Positions 31,995 through 40,600 of a stretch of 64,000 nt of DNA are shown piece by piece. Position 1 is the first letter of the stretch. Every line of letters starts with the position of its first letter. The translations under genes and the position numbers were made by a program. The DNA is from Polyangiaceae bacterium (GTDB lineage Bacteria > Myxococcota_A > Polyangia > Polyangiales > Polyangiaceae). Location: contig JADLFU010000240.1 of NCBI GenBank assembly GCA_020849655.1, positions 1 to 64,000 of the forward strand, written 5' to 3'. The notes beneath the pieces were generated by a model, which was not told the DNA's origin, searched no databases, and saw only the letters and a list, made by a program, of their open reading frames with translations.

Positions 31995-33005
31995 TCAGTC
32001 GCCGCCGACCGGGATCTCGTTCGGGGCGCGCGTCAGGCCGGTCGACTCGAGGAAGTAGGTCACGCCGACGAACAGCATCGTGCTCGTGTACGGGCTGAAC
32101 GTGCGGCGCAGCGACAGCTCGAGCGAGAAGGCCGGATCGACGTACCCGAACCCGAGCGAGCCCGAGTGGCTCTTGTCACCGTCGTCGAAGCGGTACCCGC
32201 CCCGCAGCGCGAACGAGTCGGCCGCGAGCAGCTCCGCGCCGCCCATGTAGCGGAGCGTGGTCCGGCCGTAGGTGGTGAAGTCCGCCGCGACGTCGCCCTC
32301 GAGGTTGAACGTCCGCGTCCCGAGCCCGACGCCGCCGCTCGCGCCGAGCGGCCGGTACCCGTCGCCCGTCGCCGTCAGGTTCGTGCCGACGAGGCCGATC
32401 CACAGCATGTCGACCGGGTGCGCGGAGAGGCCGGCGTCGAACGTGAAGCCGTTGACGATCGCCTCGTTCTTCCGGCCGCCCGACGCGAAGCTCTGCCCGA
32501 GCGGCCCGAGGCCGTCCTGGCGGAGCTTCAGGTACTTGCCGGTGACGCCGACGAAGAGCTTGTCCGACATCGGGAAGGCGAGCGTGAACCGCGCGTCCGT
32601 CGCCTTGCGCGAGAGCCCGCCGCTGTCCTGCGCGGTGTACACGCCGCTGATGGCGCCGGCGATCCCGCGCGAGTTGGTCACCGAGTCGCTCATCGCGGCG
32701 CCGTAGCTCTGACGCCGCGCCTCGGGCGCGATGATGGCGAGCGCGCCGAGGTGGTAGACCCGGGACGCGGCGACGTTGGCCGGGTTCGAGAAGTGGCCCG
32801 AGATGTCCGCCCCGATGGCGCGCGTCGCGCCGCCGAGCGCGCCGGTGCGCCCCGTCTCGATCTCCCCGCGCTGGTACCCCGCCTCGGGAGGCAGCTTCGA
32901 GGGCTCCGCGGCGGCGCTGCCCGTGACCGTCGACGCGACCGACAGCGCGCACGCACAGAGGTGCCAGCGGCTCGCGCGGCCTCGCGGGGGGGACCAGGGC
33001 TCCAT
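31995..33005 (-). CDS. Outer-membrane beta-barrel protein, PorV/OmpP1-like
   Basis: A 336-aa exported protein. Signal peptide at about 1-33 ending near STVTGSAAA. The mature part begins QRGEIETGRTGALGGATRAIGADISGHFSNPANVAASR, a pattern of the PorV/UPF0164/OmpP1 family (GxxGA...A.DAxx.NPA). Amphipathic beta-strands continue to FLESTGLTRAPNEIPVGGD. Members form barrels in the outer membrane that bind hydrophobic molecules or serve as adaptors in protein secretion. It is read on the minus strand, 514 bp from dnaA and diverging from it; a TAGCGA box lies just before its start. Confidence 0.72.
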   Translation of the reverse strand: MEPWSPPRGRASRWHLCACALSVASTVTGSAAAEPSKLPPEAGYQRGEIETGRTGALGGATRAIGADISGHFSNPANVAASRVYHLGALAIIAPEARRQSYGAAMSDSVTNSRGIAGAISGVYTAQDSGGLSRKATDARFTLAFPMSDKLFVGVTGKYLKLRQDGLGPLGQSFASGGRKNEAIVNGFTFDAGLSAHPVDMLWIGLVGTNLTATGDGYRPLGASGGVGLGTRTFNLEGDVAADFTTYGRTTLRYMGGAELLAADSFALRGGYRFDDGDKSHSGSLGFGYVDPAFSLELSLRRTFSPYTSTMLFVGVTYFLESTGLTRAPNEIPVGGD

Positions 33006-33520
33006 CGGATCCTGGGCTCGCTACCCGCCCGCCCGCGCCGGGGCCAAATTTCTGACCATCCACGGGGCGATCCGCCGATCCGGCGGCTCGATCGCCAACA
33101 AATGCGTCTCTTGACTTCGTGAACGGGCCAGTTTTGCGGGGCGCCCGGCCGCGTGCGCCCGGCCCTCGGGGGTTCCGCCGGGGTTTGGCGGCGCGGCGCG
33201 CCCGGCGCCTCTCGACCGGCCTCGACCCGCGCCCCCGCGTGGGGTCAAGAATCGCGAAAATCACGGGCAATTCAGGCAATTTCTGGGCGAGCCGAAAGGT
33301 TGCGATAGACGCCGCGAGAGAAGCTCTGGTACCAACTTTTTCGCGATGCAGCGCACCGGCCCACGCCGCCCTCGGGAGCCATCTCCCGCGCCTCGACGGG
33401 GCCGCGATGCTCGACCCTTAGGGGGGGTCGCGGGGCGCGGCGTCGCGTTCGGTTCTCCACAGGCTGTGGAGAACCTGGGGGTTTCTTTTGTCCAGAGAAC
33501 ACAGCTCTCCTCGAGAAAGC
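33006..33520. other. Intergenic region upstream of dnaA; possible origin/autoregulatory region
   Basis: About 515 bp, the largest gap in the window. The part at 33240-33320 is visibly richer in A/T (CAAGAATCGCGAAAATCACG and nearby) than the rest. It contains the DnaA-box palindrome at 33451-33475 and no convincing open reading frame. Apart from the two boxes in that palindrome I see no other good DnaA box on either strand, so this could be the dnaA control region without being the full origin. Confidence 0.45.
33451..33475. promoter_or_regulatory. Palindrome of two DnaA boxes upstream of dnaA
   Basis: A perfect inverted repeat with 12-bp arms GGTTCTCCACAG / CTGTGGAGAACC and one central base. 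The two DnaA boxes in opposite orientation are TTCTCCACA and TGTGGAGAA, each one mismatch from the consensus TTATCCACA. It ends 45 bases before the dnaA start codon, a position suited to repression of dnaA by its own product. Confidence 0.7.
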
Positions 33521-34933
33521 ATGCACGAAGTCGACTCGATCCAGGCCTGGGAGGCCGCCCTCTCGGCCACGCGGAAGCTCTCGCCGGCGACCTTCGATCG
33601 GTGGTTCTCGGGGATCCAGCTCGAGTCGCTGACGGACGGCGTGGTGTGCCTGCGCGCGCGCGACGCCTTCCACCGAGACTGGGTGCGCGATCACTACCTG
33701 CCGTCGGTCGTCGAGCACCTGCGGGCGTCGACCCAGCTCTCCATCCAGCTCACCTGGACCCTCGGCCCGATCGAGCGCCCGCTCGCGCAGGTGGACGACG
33801 AGGCGCCGACGTCGCGGTCGCGGGTCCGCGCGAGCGCCGTGCCGCCCGTGTCGCCGCCGCCCGAGCCCGCGCGTCGCCCGTCGGTGCCGCCGCCGTCCGC
33901 GCCCGAGGCCCCCGAGGGGCTGAACCAGAAGTACACGTTCGCGAACTTCGTCGTCGGCCCGTCGAACCAGCTCGCGCACGCGGCGGCGATCGCGGCGGCC
34001 GGCGGGGGCGGTCGGCGCTACAGCCCGCTCTTCCTCTGCGGCGGCACCGGCCTCGGCAAGACGCACCTGATGCAGGCGATCGCGCACGAGGTCCGCGCCG
34101 CGGGGCCCGACGCTCGCATCGTGTACGTGTCGGCCGAGCGGTTCACGAACGAGTTCATCTCGGCCATCCAGAACAAGCGGATGGACGCGTTCCGCGAGCG
34201 CTACCGCGCCCAGTGCGACATCCTGCTCGTCGACGACGTGCAGTTCCTCGCGGGGCGCGAGCAGACGCAGGAGGAGTTCTTCCACACGTTCAACGCGCTC
34301 CACGAGCGCGATCGCCCGATCGTCGTGACGAGCGACAAGTACCCGCAGGCGCTCGAGCGCATGGAGGAGCGGCTGGTGTCCCGCTTCTCGTGGGGGCTCG
34401 TCGCCGACATCCAGGTGCCCGAGCTCGAGACCCGCGTCGCCATCGTGCGCAAGAAGGCGGAGGCCGAGGGGCTCGAGATCGCGCCCGACGTCGCGGTCTT
34501 CCTCGCGCAGGCCGTCAGCTCGAACGTGCGCGAGCTCGAGGGGACGCTCGTGCGGCTCGCGGTGAAGGCGTCGCTGCTCGGGCGCCCGGTCGATCTCGCG
34601 TTCGCCGAGGCCGAGCTGTCGCAGGTGCAGGGCGCGAGGCGCATGACGAGCCTCGACGACATCCAGCGCGCGGTCTGCCACCACTTCCACGTCCGCTCGA
34701 CCGATCTCGCGTCGCGCGACCGGCACCGCACCGTCGCGCTCGCGCGCCACGTCGCGATGTACCTCGCGAAGCAGCGGCTGGGGGTCAGCTTCCCCGAGCT
34801 CGGGCGCGCGTTCGGCAAGGATCACACGACCGTGATGAGCGCCGTGCGCAAGGTCGGCGAGCTGCGCCGGACCGACCAGCAGGTGCGCGCCCACCTCGAC
34901 GCCATCGAGCGGCGCCTCGCGAACGACCGCTGA
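33521..34933 (+). CDS. dnaA: Chromosomal replication initiator DnaA
   Basis: A 470-aa DnaA. Domain I is at about 1-80 (IQAWEAALSATRKLSPATFDRWFSGI), followed by a Pro/Ser-rich domain II. The domain III AAA+ module (about 125-345) has Walker A LCGGTGLGKTHLMQAIAHEV, Walker B DILLVDDVQFLAG, then the sensor region VTSDKYP and RLVSRFSWGLVADI with the Arg finger. Domain IV (about 375-465) holds the DNA-binding signature GRAFGKDHTTVMSAVRKV. I chose ATG 33521 over TTG 33488; it starts at the standard domain I. Downstream lies an FHA protein rather than dnaN/recF/gyrB, which is unusual. Confidence 0.95.
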   Translation: MHEVDSIQAWEAALSATRKLSPATFDRWFSGIQLESLTDGVVCLRARDAFHRDWVRDHYLPSVVEHLRASTQLSIQLTWTLGPIERPLAQVDDEAPTSRSRVRASAVPPVSPPPEPARRPSVPPPSAPEAPEGLNQKYTFANFVVGPSNQLAHAAAIAAAGGGGRRYSPLFLCGGTGLGKTHLMQAIAHEVRAAGPDARIVYVSAERFTNEFISAIQNKRMDAFRERYRAQCDILLVDDVQFLAGREQTQEEFFHTFNALHERDRPIVVTSDKYPQALERMEERLVSRFSWGLVADIQVPELETRVAIVRKKAEAEGLEIAPDVAVFLAQAVSSNVRELEGTLVRLAVKASLLGRPVDLAFAEAELSQVQGARRMTSLDDIQRAVCHHFHVRSTDLASRDRHRTVALARHVAMYLAKQRLGVSFPELGRAFGKDHTTVMSAVRKVGELRRTDQQVRAHLDAIERRLANDR

Positions 34934-34946
34934 CGGGGCGGCGCGC

Positions 34947-34976
34947 TTGACCGCGCCCGAGCGCCGCGGCTACCGT
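34947..34976 (+). promoter_or_regulatory. Candidate promoter before the FHA gene
   Basis: TTGACC and TACCGT, separated by 18 bases, stand 20 bases before the ATG at 34997. This is one of the few places where a -35-like element accompanies the TANNNT box. Confidence 0.35.
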
Positions 34977-34996
34977 GATCGCCCCGCGCGGGTCTG

Positions 34997-36067
34997 ATGG
35001 ACTTCGAGATCGGCATCGTCTGCGGCGCCTGCGACCGGTACGCGCCGATGGGCACGCGGGCCTGCGCCTGCGGCCACGACCTCGCGTTGTTCCAGGCCTC
35101 GCCCGAGCGGCCCGCGCGCGCCCGCACGGCGCCCGCCGGCGACCTCCGCGTCGCCGCTCGGCGCGGCGCGAGCGCGGAGCCCCTTCCCTCGCGGCAGAAG
35201 ACCGACCATCCTGCCGCCTCTCGAAGCACCACCGGATCGAGGCCCAGGCAGGCCCCGTCGTACGCGCATCTATCTCAGGAGGAACTCATGGATCAGGCCC
35301 GACACTACCTCTGCTGGCAGTGCTACACGCCCGTCCCCTCGGGGCATAAATTCTGCGGCCGCTGCGGCGCCGAGACGCCCGCGGAGATCGCCGACGCGCA
35401 GGAGCGCTACTTCAGCGAGATGCAGAACCCCAAGCACGCGCGGATCGTCGTCATCCGCGGCGAGGGGCTCGAGGGGCTCGCGTACCACCTGAAGCAGGAG
35501 CAGCACGTGGCCGGGCGCCGCGGCGGCATCGAGTTCCCCGACGATCCGTTCATCTCGCCGAAGCACGCGAACTTCTTCTACCGCGACGCGCGCCTGTTCG
35601 TGCGCGACGAGGGCTCGCTCAACGGCGTGTTCGTCCGGGTGCGCGGCACGGTCGACATCGCCGTCGGCGACACGTTCCTCGCCGGCGAGCAGGTGTTTCG
35701 CCTTGATCCGACGCCCCGCGCGACGGACGGCGGCGACGCCGAGGGCACGCAGTTCTACTCGTCGCCGAAGTACCCGAGCCCGTTCCGCATCACGCAGGTG
35801 CTCGAGGGCGGCTCGCTCGGCATGACGGTGTGCGCGCGCGGCCCGTCGCTCGTCGTCGGGCGCGAGGGCGGCGATCTGAACTTCCCGTCCGACATCTACA
35901 TGTCGGGCTCGCACTGCCGCATCGACGACGCCGGCGGCCGCTTCACGCTGACCGATCTCGGCAGCCGCAACGGCACCTACGCGCGCATCCAGGGTGAGCG
36001 CCCGCTAGGCCACGGCGACTACGTGTTCCTCGGCCGCAAGCTGCTGCGCGTCGAGCTGAACTCCTAG
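34997..36067 (+). CDS. Zinc-ribbon protein with tandem FHA domains
   Basis: A 356-aa cytoplasmic signalling protein. Residues 8-35 hold one Cys cluster (CGACDRYAPMGTRACACGHD), and residues 105-130 a zinc ribbon (CWQCYTPVPSGHKFCGRCG). Two FHA domains follow: the first at about 165-225 (AGRRGGIEFPDDPFISPKHANFF, DEGSLNGVFV) and the second at about 285-350 (VVGREGGDLNFPSDIYMSGSHC, LTDLGSRNGTYARI). Both contain the GR, S-x-x-H and NG residues that bind phosphothreonine, so the protein can bridge two phosphoproteins, likely clients of the Ser/Thr kinases in the genome. It is adjacent to dnaA with a 63-base gap; a functional link to replication is possible but not shown. Confidence 0.85.
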   Translation: MDFEIGIVCGACDRYAPMGTRACACGHDLALFQASPERPARARTAPAGDLRVAARRGASAEPLPSRQKTDHPAASRSTTGSRPRQAPSYAHLSQEELMDQARHYLCWQCYTPVPSGHKFCGRCGAETPAEIADAQERYFSEMQNPKHARIVVIRGEGLEGLAYHLKQEQHVAGRRGGIEFPDDPFISPKHANFFYRDARLFVRDEGSLNGVFVRVRGTVDIAVGDTFLAGEQVFRLDPTPRATDGGDAEGTQFYSSPKYPSPFRITQVLEGGSLGMTVCARGPSLVVGREGGDLNFPSDIYMSGSHCRIDDAGGRFTLTDLGSRNGTYARIQGERPLGHGDYVFLGRKLLRVELNS

Positions 36068-36085
36068 TCCGCGGAGCAGGCGGTG

Positions 36086-36550
36086 TCAGGGGCACGCTGA
36101 GTCGACGGCGCCCGTCGACATCGGCGCCACGGGATCGCTCGCAACCACGCGCAGCCAGTACTCGCCGCAGGAGTCGTTGCGCAGGAGGATGAAGTCCTCG
36201 TTGACGCAGAGCACCTCCGCCATGTTCCCGGCGGGCTGCGCCTCGTTCCCGTCGGTCGTGCCGTGCGCGCTGAAGCTCACCCAGAGCTGCACCGTCTGCG
36301 GCACGCCGCCCAGCTGGTGGTGGACGCGAAACTGCGCGCCTGCCGCGAAGTTGAGGTGCTCTCCCTCCGCGGTGCTCGTGCGGTAGACGGGCCCACCGGA
36401 CGTCGTCACCACCTCGCCGCCGCGAAAATCGGCGGGCGGGTTCGAGTCGGGGCTCGTGTCGCAGCCCATCTCGTTGCACGCGGCCGCGCCGAAGAGGGAG
36501 GTCGCCGCCGTCGCCGCCGAGACGAGCGCGAGCAGGCGCCGCGCCGTCAT
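36086..36550 (-). CDS. Small lipoprotein coupled to hemB
   Basis: A 154-aa protein starting at ATG 36550 (MTARRLLALVSAATAATSLFGAAAC), with lipobox GAAAC. Mature region of about 130 residues, predicted beta-rich, with conserved-looking pairs of Cys (CDTS, CVNED, CGEYW, SACP). I recognise no family. The ATG overlaps the hemB TGA (ATGA), so it is co-translated, but no biochemical link to haem is evident. Confidence 0.6.
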   Translation of the reverse strand: MTARRLLALVSAATAATSLFGAAACNEMGCDTSPDSNPPADFRGGEVVTTSGGPVYRTSTAEGEHLNFAAGAQFRVHHQLGGVPQTVQLWVSFSAHGTTDGNEAQPAGNMAEVLCVNEDFILLRNDSCGEYWLRVVASDPVAPMSTGAVDSACP

Positions 36551-37533
36551 CCGAGCAGCCTCGCCGCGTCGGGCGCGTGGTACGTGAGGATGAAGTCGGC
36601 GCCCGCGCGCCGGATGCTGGTCAGCACCTCGAGCACGGCGCGCGCCTCGTCGACCATGCCCGCCGCGGCCGCCGCCTTCAGCATCGCGTACTCGCCGCTC
36701 ACGTTGTACGCGGCGACCGGCAGCGCGGTCTGGGCGCGCACCCTGGAGAGCACGTCGAGGTACGGCAGGGCGGGCTTGACCATCAGCATGTCGGCGCCCT
36801 CCTCCTCGTCGAGGCGCGCCTCGCGCGAGGCCTCGCGCGCGTTGCCTGGATCCATCTGGTAGCCGGCGCGATCGCCGAACTGCGGGGCGCAGTCGGCCGC
36901 GTCGCGGAACGGCCCGTAGAACGCGGAGGCGTACTTCACCGCGTACGAGAGGATGGCCGTGTCGCCGAGCCCGTGGCGGTCGAGCTCCGCGCGGAGGGCG
37001 GCGACGCGTCCGTCCATCATGTCGCTCGGCGCGACGACGTCGGCGCCCGCCTCGGCGTAGGTGACCGCGATGCGCGCGAGCACGTCGAGCGTGGCGTCGT
37101 TGTCGACCTCGCGCGACCCGTCGGCCCCCGTGCGCAGCACGCCGCAGTGGCCGTGCGTCGTGTACTCGTCGACGCACACGTCGGCCATCACGACGAGGCC
37201 GGGCTCGGCCGCCTTCATCTCGCGAATGGCCCGCGGCACGGGCCCGTCCGGATCGGCGCCGCACTCGCCGCGCTCGTCCTTCGCGGCGGGGAGGCCGAAG
37301 AGCATCACGCCGCCGAGCCCGAGCGCCGTCGCCTCCCTCGCGACGCGCGCCGCGTGCGAGACGGGCAGCTGGTGGACGCCGGGCATCGACGCGATCGGCC
37401 GCGGCTCCTCGAGGGCCGCGTGGAAGAACATCGGCAGCACGAGATCGCGCGGCGCGACCGCTGTCTCGCGGACGAGCGCGCGCAGCGCCGGGGTGCGGCG
37501 CAGCCGCCGCGGGCGGTCGACCGGGAAGGCCAT
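36547..37533 (-). CDS. hemB: Delta-aminolevulinic acid dehydratase (porphobilinogen synthase)
   Basis: A 328-aa TIM-barrel enzyme that joins two molecules of 5-aminolevulinate. The active-site lysines are in SYAVKYASAFYGPFRDAA and MLMVKPALPYLD. The metal loop reads DVCVDEYTTHGHCG: Cys and Cys at the outer positions with Asp between, an intermediate between the all-Cys zinc type (DxCxC...C) and the magnesium type; the same kind of loop occurs in actinobacterial HemB. The N-terminal arm RPRRLRRTPALRALVRE is normal. It is the second tetrapyrrole gene in the window, with cobA-hemD at 10403. Confidence 0.95.
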   Translation of the reverse strand: MAFPVDRPRRLRRTPALRALVRETAVAPRDLVLPMFFHAALEEPRPIASMPGVHQLPVSHAARVAREATALGLGGVMLFGLPAAKDERGECGADPDGPVPRAIREMKAAEPGLVVMADVCVDEYTTHGHCGVLRTGADGSREVDNDATLDVLARIAVTYAEAGADVVAPSDMMDGRVAALRAELDRHGLGDTAILSYAVKYASAFYGPFRDAADCAPQFGDRAGYQMDPGNAREASREARLDEEEGADMLMVKPALPYLDVLSRVRAQTALPVAAYNVSGEYAMLKAAAAAGMVDEARAVLEVLTSIRRAGADFILTYHAPDAARLLG

Positions 37534-37657
37534 CTCGCGCAGGCGCTAGCGCCGATCGCGCCGAGCGGCCAGCTCCATCAGGGCCGCGCGGGTTGCGCAA
37601 CTCGCGCAAAGCGACAGCGGCGCTCGCGCGCCGGCGGAAACCCGGTGACGTTTGCGG

Positions 37658-37663
37658 TAACCT
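37658..37663 (+). promoter_or_regulatory. TAACCT -10-like box before the FGE-fold lipoprotein
   Basis: TAACCT lies six bases before ATG 37670, matching the recurring short-distance arrangement. There is no Shine-Dalgarno. Confidence 0.35.
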
Positions 37664-37669
37664 CGTCGC

Positions 37670-40600
37670 ATGCGGATCGCTTTGTCTCGCCCCCGGTGGG
37701 CGCTCGTGTCGGGGCTCGCGCTTCTGTGGGCCTCGGGCTGCGGCGTCGACGGTGAGCTCTCCTTCGTCCCGGACGAGCAGTTCAACGCCACGGGCGCGGC
37801 CGGGGCGGCGACGGGCGGCGCGGCCGGGACGTCGACAGGCGGCGCCTCCGGGGCCGCGGGCGCGCCGCAGATCCCAGGCGAGTGCCTCGCGTGCGCGGAG
37901 GCGGAGTGCAAGACGCTCACCGCGGTCTGCGAGCAAGATCCGGCGTGCGTCGCGTGCGTCGTGAACCCCACCCCGGCGTGCCTCGCGAAGCCCGACGTCC
38001 AGGCGCTGCGCGCGTGCATGTGCGGAAAGTGTGACTCGGTCTGCGTCCTCGCTGGCAAGTGCGGCGAGGGCGGCGCCGGGGGCGCGGGGGGCGCCGGCGG
38101 CAAGGCAGGGAAGGGGGGTGCCGGGCAGGGGGGGGCTGCGGGGCAGGCAGGCGCCGGACAGGCGGGCGCGGGCGGGCAGGCGGGCGCGGGGCAGGCGGGC
38201 GTCGCGGGCCAGGCGGGCGCGGGGATGGGCGGCGCGGGCGGCGCGCCCACGCTCGGCGAGCCGTGCGCACCGGACGGCTCGGTCGCGTGCAACGGCCACG
38301 CTTCGTCGACCGTGATGAAGTGCGTCGACGCGGTGTGGAGCTCGAACAAGACGTGCCCCACCGGCCAGCTCTGTGACACCTCGGCCTCCCCCAACGTCTG
38401 CGCGCCGGTCGTGCCCGCGTGCCAGGGGAAGAAGCCCGGCGACGCAGTCTGTGACGGCGCTGACCGGGTGGTGTGCGGCGTGGATCTCGTCACGTCGACG
38501 AAGGTGACCTGCGGCTCGGCCGCGCTCTGCCAGCTGGGCGTCGGCGCCGCGTGCGCGGTGTGCGAGGACAACGAGCACGTCTGCAGCGGCGCGAAGCTCC
38601 GGGTGTGCAAGAAGGATCACACCGGGTTCGAGGACCAGGAGACCTGCGCGAGCGCGGCCGAGTGCAACCCCGACGCGGGCGCGTGCACCACGAAGACGTG
38701 CCTCGCCGGCTCGTACAAGTGCGTCGGCGACGAGCTCCACAAGTGCAAGGCGGACGAGAGCGGCTACGCGAAGGAGAGCACGTGCGCGCCCGGCATGTGC
38801 AACCAGTCGTTCGGTCAATGCAACACGTGCACGCCGGGCGCCACGACCTGCCTCGACGGCGGCACCCGCGGCACCTGCGCCCTCGACGGCAAGGCGCTGA
38901 CGCAGGAGCCGTGCGGCGCGGCGACGCCGATCTGCATCGGCCAGGGCCAGTGCGTCCAGTGCGCGGGATCGAGCGACTGCGCCGCGAGCACGAGCTGCCA
39001 GACGAGCTCGTGCGATGCCAACTCTTGCAAGCAGACGAACCTCGGCGCCGGCGTCGTCGTCGGTCAGCTGAACCAGGGAGACTGCCTGAAGCAGGTCTGC
39101 GACGGCAACGGCAAGGAGATCTCGGCGCCTGACGCGAGCGATCCCCCGCCGGACGAGGGGAACCCCTGCACCCAGGGCGCCTGCGACGCGAGCGGCCCCG
39201 TCCAGCTCCCCGAGAAGGACGGGACCTCGTGCAACGGCGGCGGGTTCTGCGCCGGCGGCGTGTGCGGGACGTGCCAGGTGGGAAGCCCACCGACCTGCTC
39301 CGGCAACAGCGTCGCCACCTGCGCCGCGGGCACGTACAAGCTCAGCGCGTGTCCGTCGGCGACGCCCTACTGCAAGGGCGCGGGCGAGTGCGTGGCGTGC
39401 ACCAGCAACTCGCACTGCGGCGCGGCGACCGAGTGCGCGGTCCCCACCTGCAACCCGAGCGGATCGTGCGATCCAGGGTACAAGCCAAGCGGCGCCGCGC
39501 TCTCTCAGACCCCCTACGACTGCCTGAAGCGATCCTGCGATGGCGCTGGCAACGTGGTGACCTCGTTCGACCCGACCGATCTGCCAAAGGACGACGGCGA
39601 CCCGTGCACCGGGCAGCAGTGCACGCCCAACGGCCCGAGCTTCCCGCCCCTCAGCGGCAACCCGTGCCAGGGCGGGGTGTGCTCCAACGGGGTCTGCGCC
39701 GCGTGCATCGAGGGTCAGGCGAGGTGTCAGTCCAACCTCAACGTCGAGACGTGCACAAACGGTCAGTGGCAGAGCTCGTCCAGCTGCGGCTCGGTGGGTC
39801 AGGTGTGCCGGCAAGGCATGTGCATCCAGCCCTCCGCCAGCTGCTTCGGCGGCCAGATGTGCGGCGGGGTGGGCGGCGCGGGCGGCGCCGCAGGAGGAGG
39901 GAGCGGCGCCGCGGCCGGCTTCGGGATCGGCGGGATGGGCGCCGCCGGGACGACGGGCGAGATCGACTCTTGCTGCGCCTTCGTGAAGGACTACGGCGGC
40001 AACTTCTACCGTGGCCAGAACGGCGCGCAGCCGGACACCCTCGGCGCGAACGACGCTTACACGGGGCCTGACGCTTCTCTCGGGGAGGGGCCGGAGGCGG
40101 TCGCCAGCGTCGGACTGTTCTACCTCGACAAGTTCGAGGTGACGGTCGGCCGGTTCCGCGCGTTCGTCGACTCCTATCCGTACACGCCCGGGCCTGGCGA
40201 CGGGCGCGTGGAGGGCATGCCCGGCACGGGGTGGTCACCCGACTGGAAGTCCCGCCTCCCCGCCACTCAGGCGGCCCTCCTCTCGCAGCTCAACTGCAAC
40301 TCGCCGTACCAGACCTGGACGGATCTCCTCCTCCAGAACGAGAGCAAGCCCATCAATTGCGTGACGTGGTACGTCGCGCAGGCCTTCTGTCTCTGGGACG
40401 GCGGGCGGCTCCCGACGGAGGCCGAGTGGGAGCACCAGGCGGCCGCAGGCACGCAGGACCGCTTCTTCCCGTTCCTCGGCTCGACCGCCACGTGCGCGCA
40501 CACCAACTCGAAGGAGTGCGGCTTCTCCCCCCACGACGTCGGCGGCTCGCCGCTCGGCGCGTCGATCGACGGCGCGCTCGATCTGGCCGGGAACATCAGC

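Noticed and set aside
33006-33520. Confident call of oriC
   Set aside because: Only two DnaA boxes, a mild AT-rich stretch and no dnaN neighbour; kept as a possible origin only.
36086-39814. A 1242-codon minus-strand frame opposite the FGE-fold lipoprotein
   Set aside because: It runs antisense to strong coding sequence (37670-40819) and across hemB in the wrong frame; only the last 465 bases are a gene.
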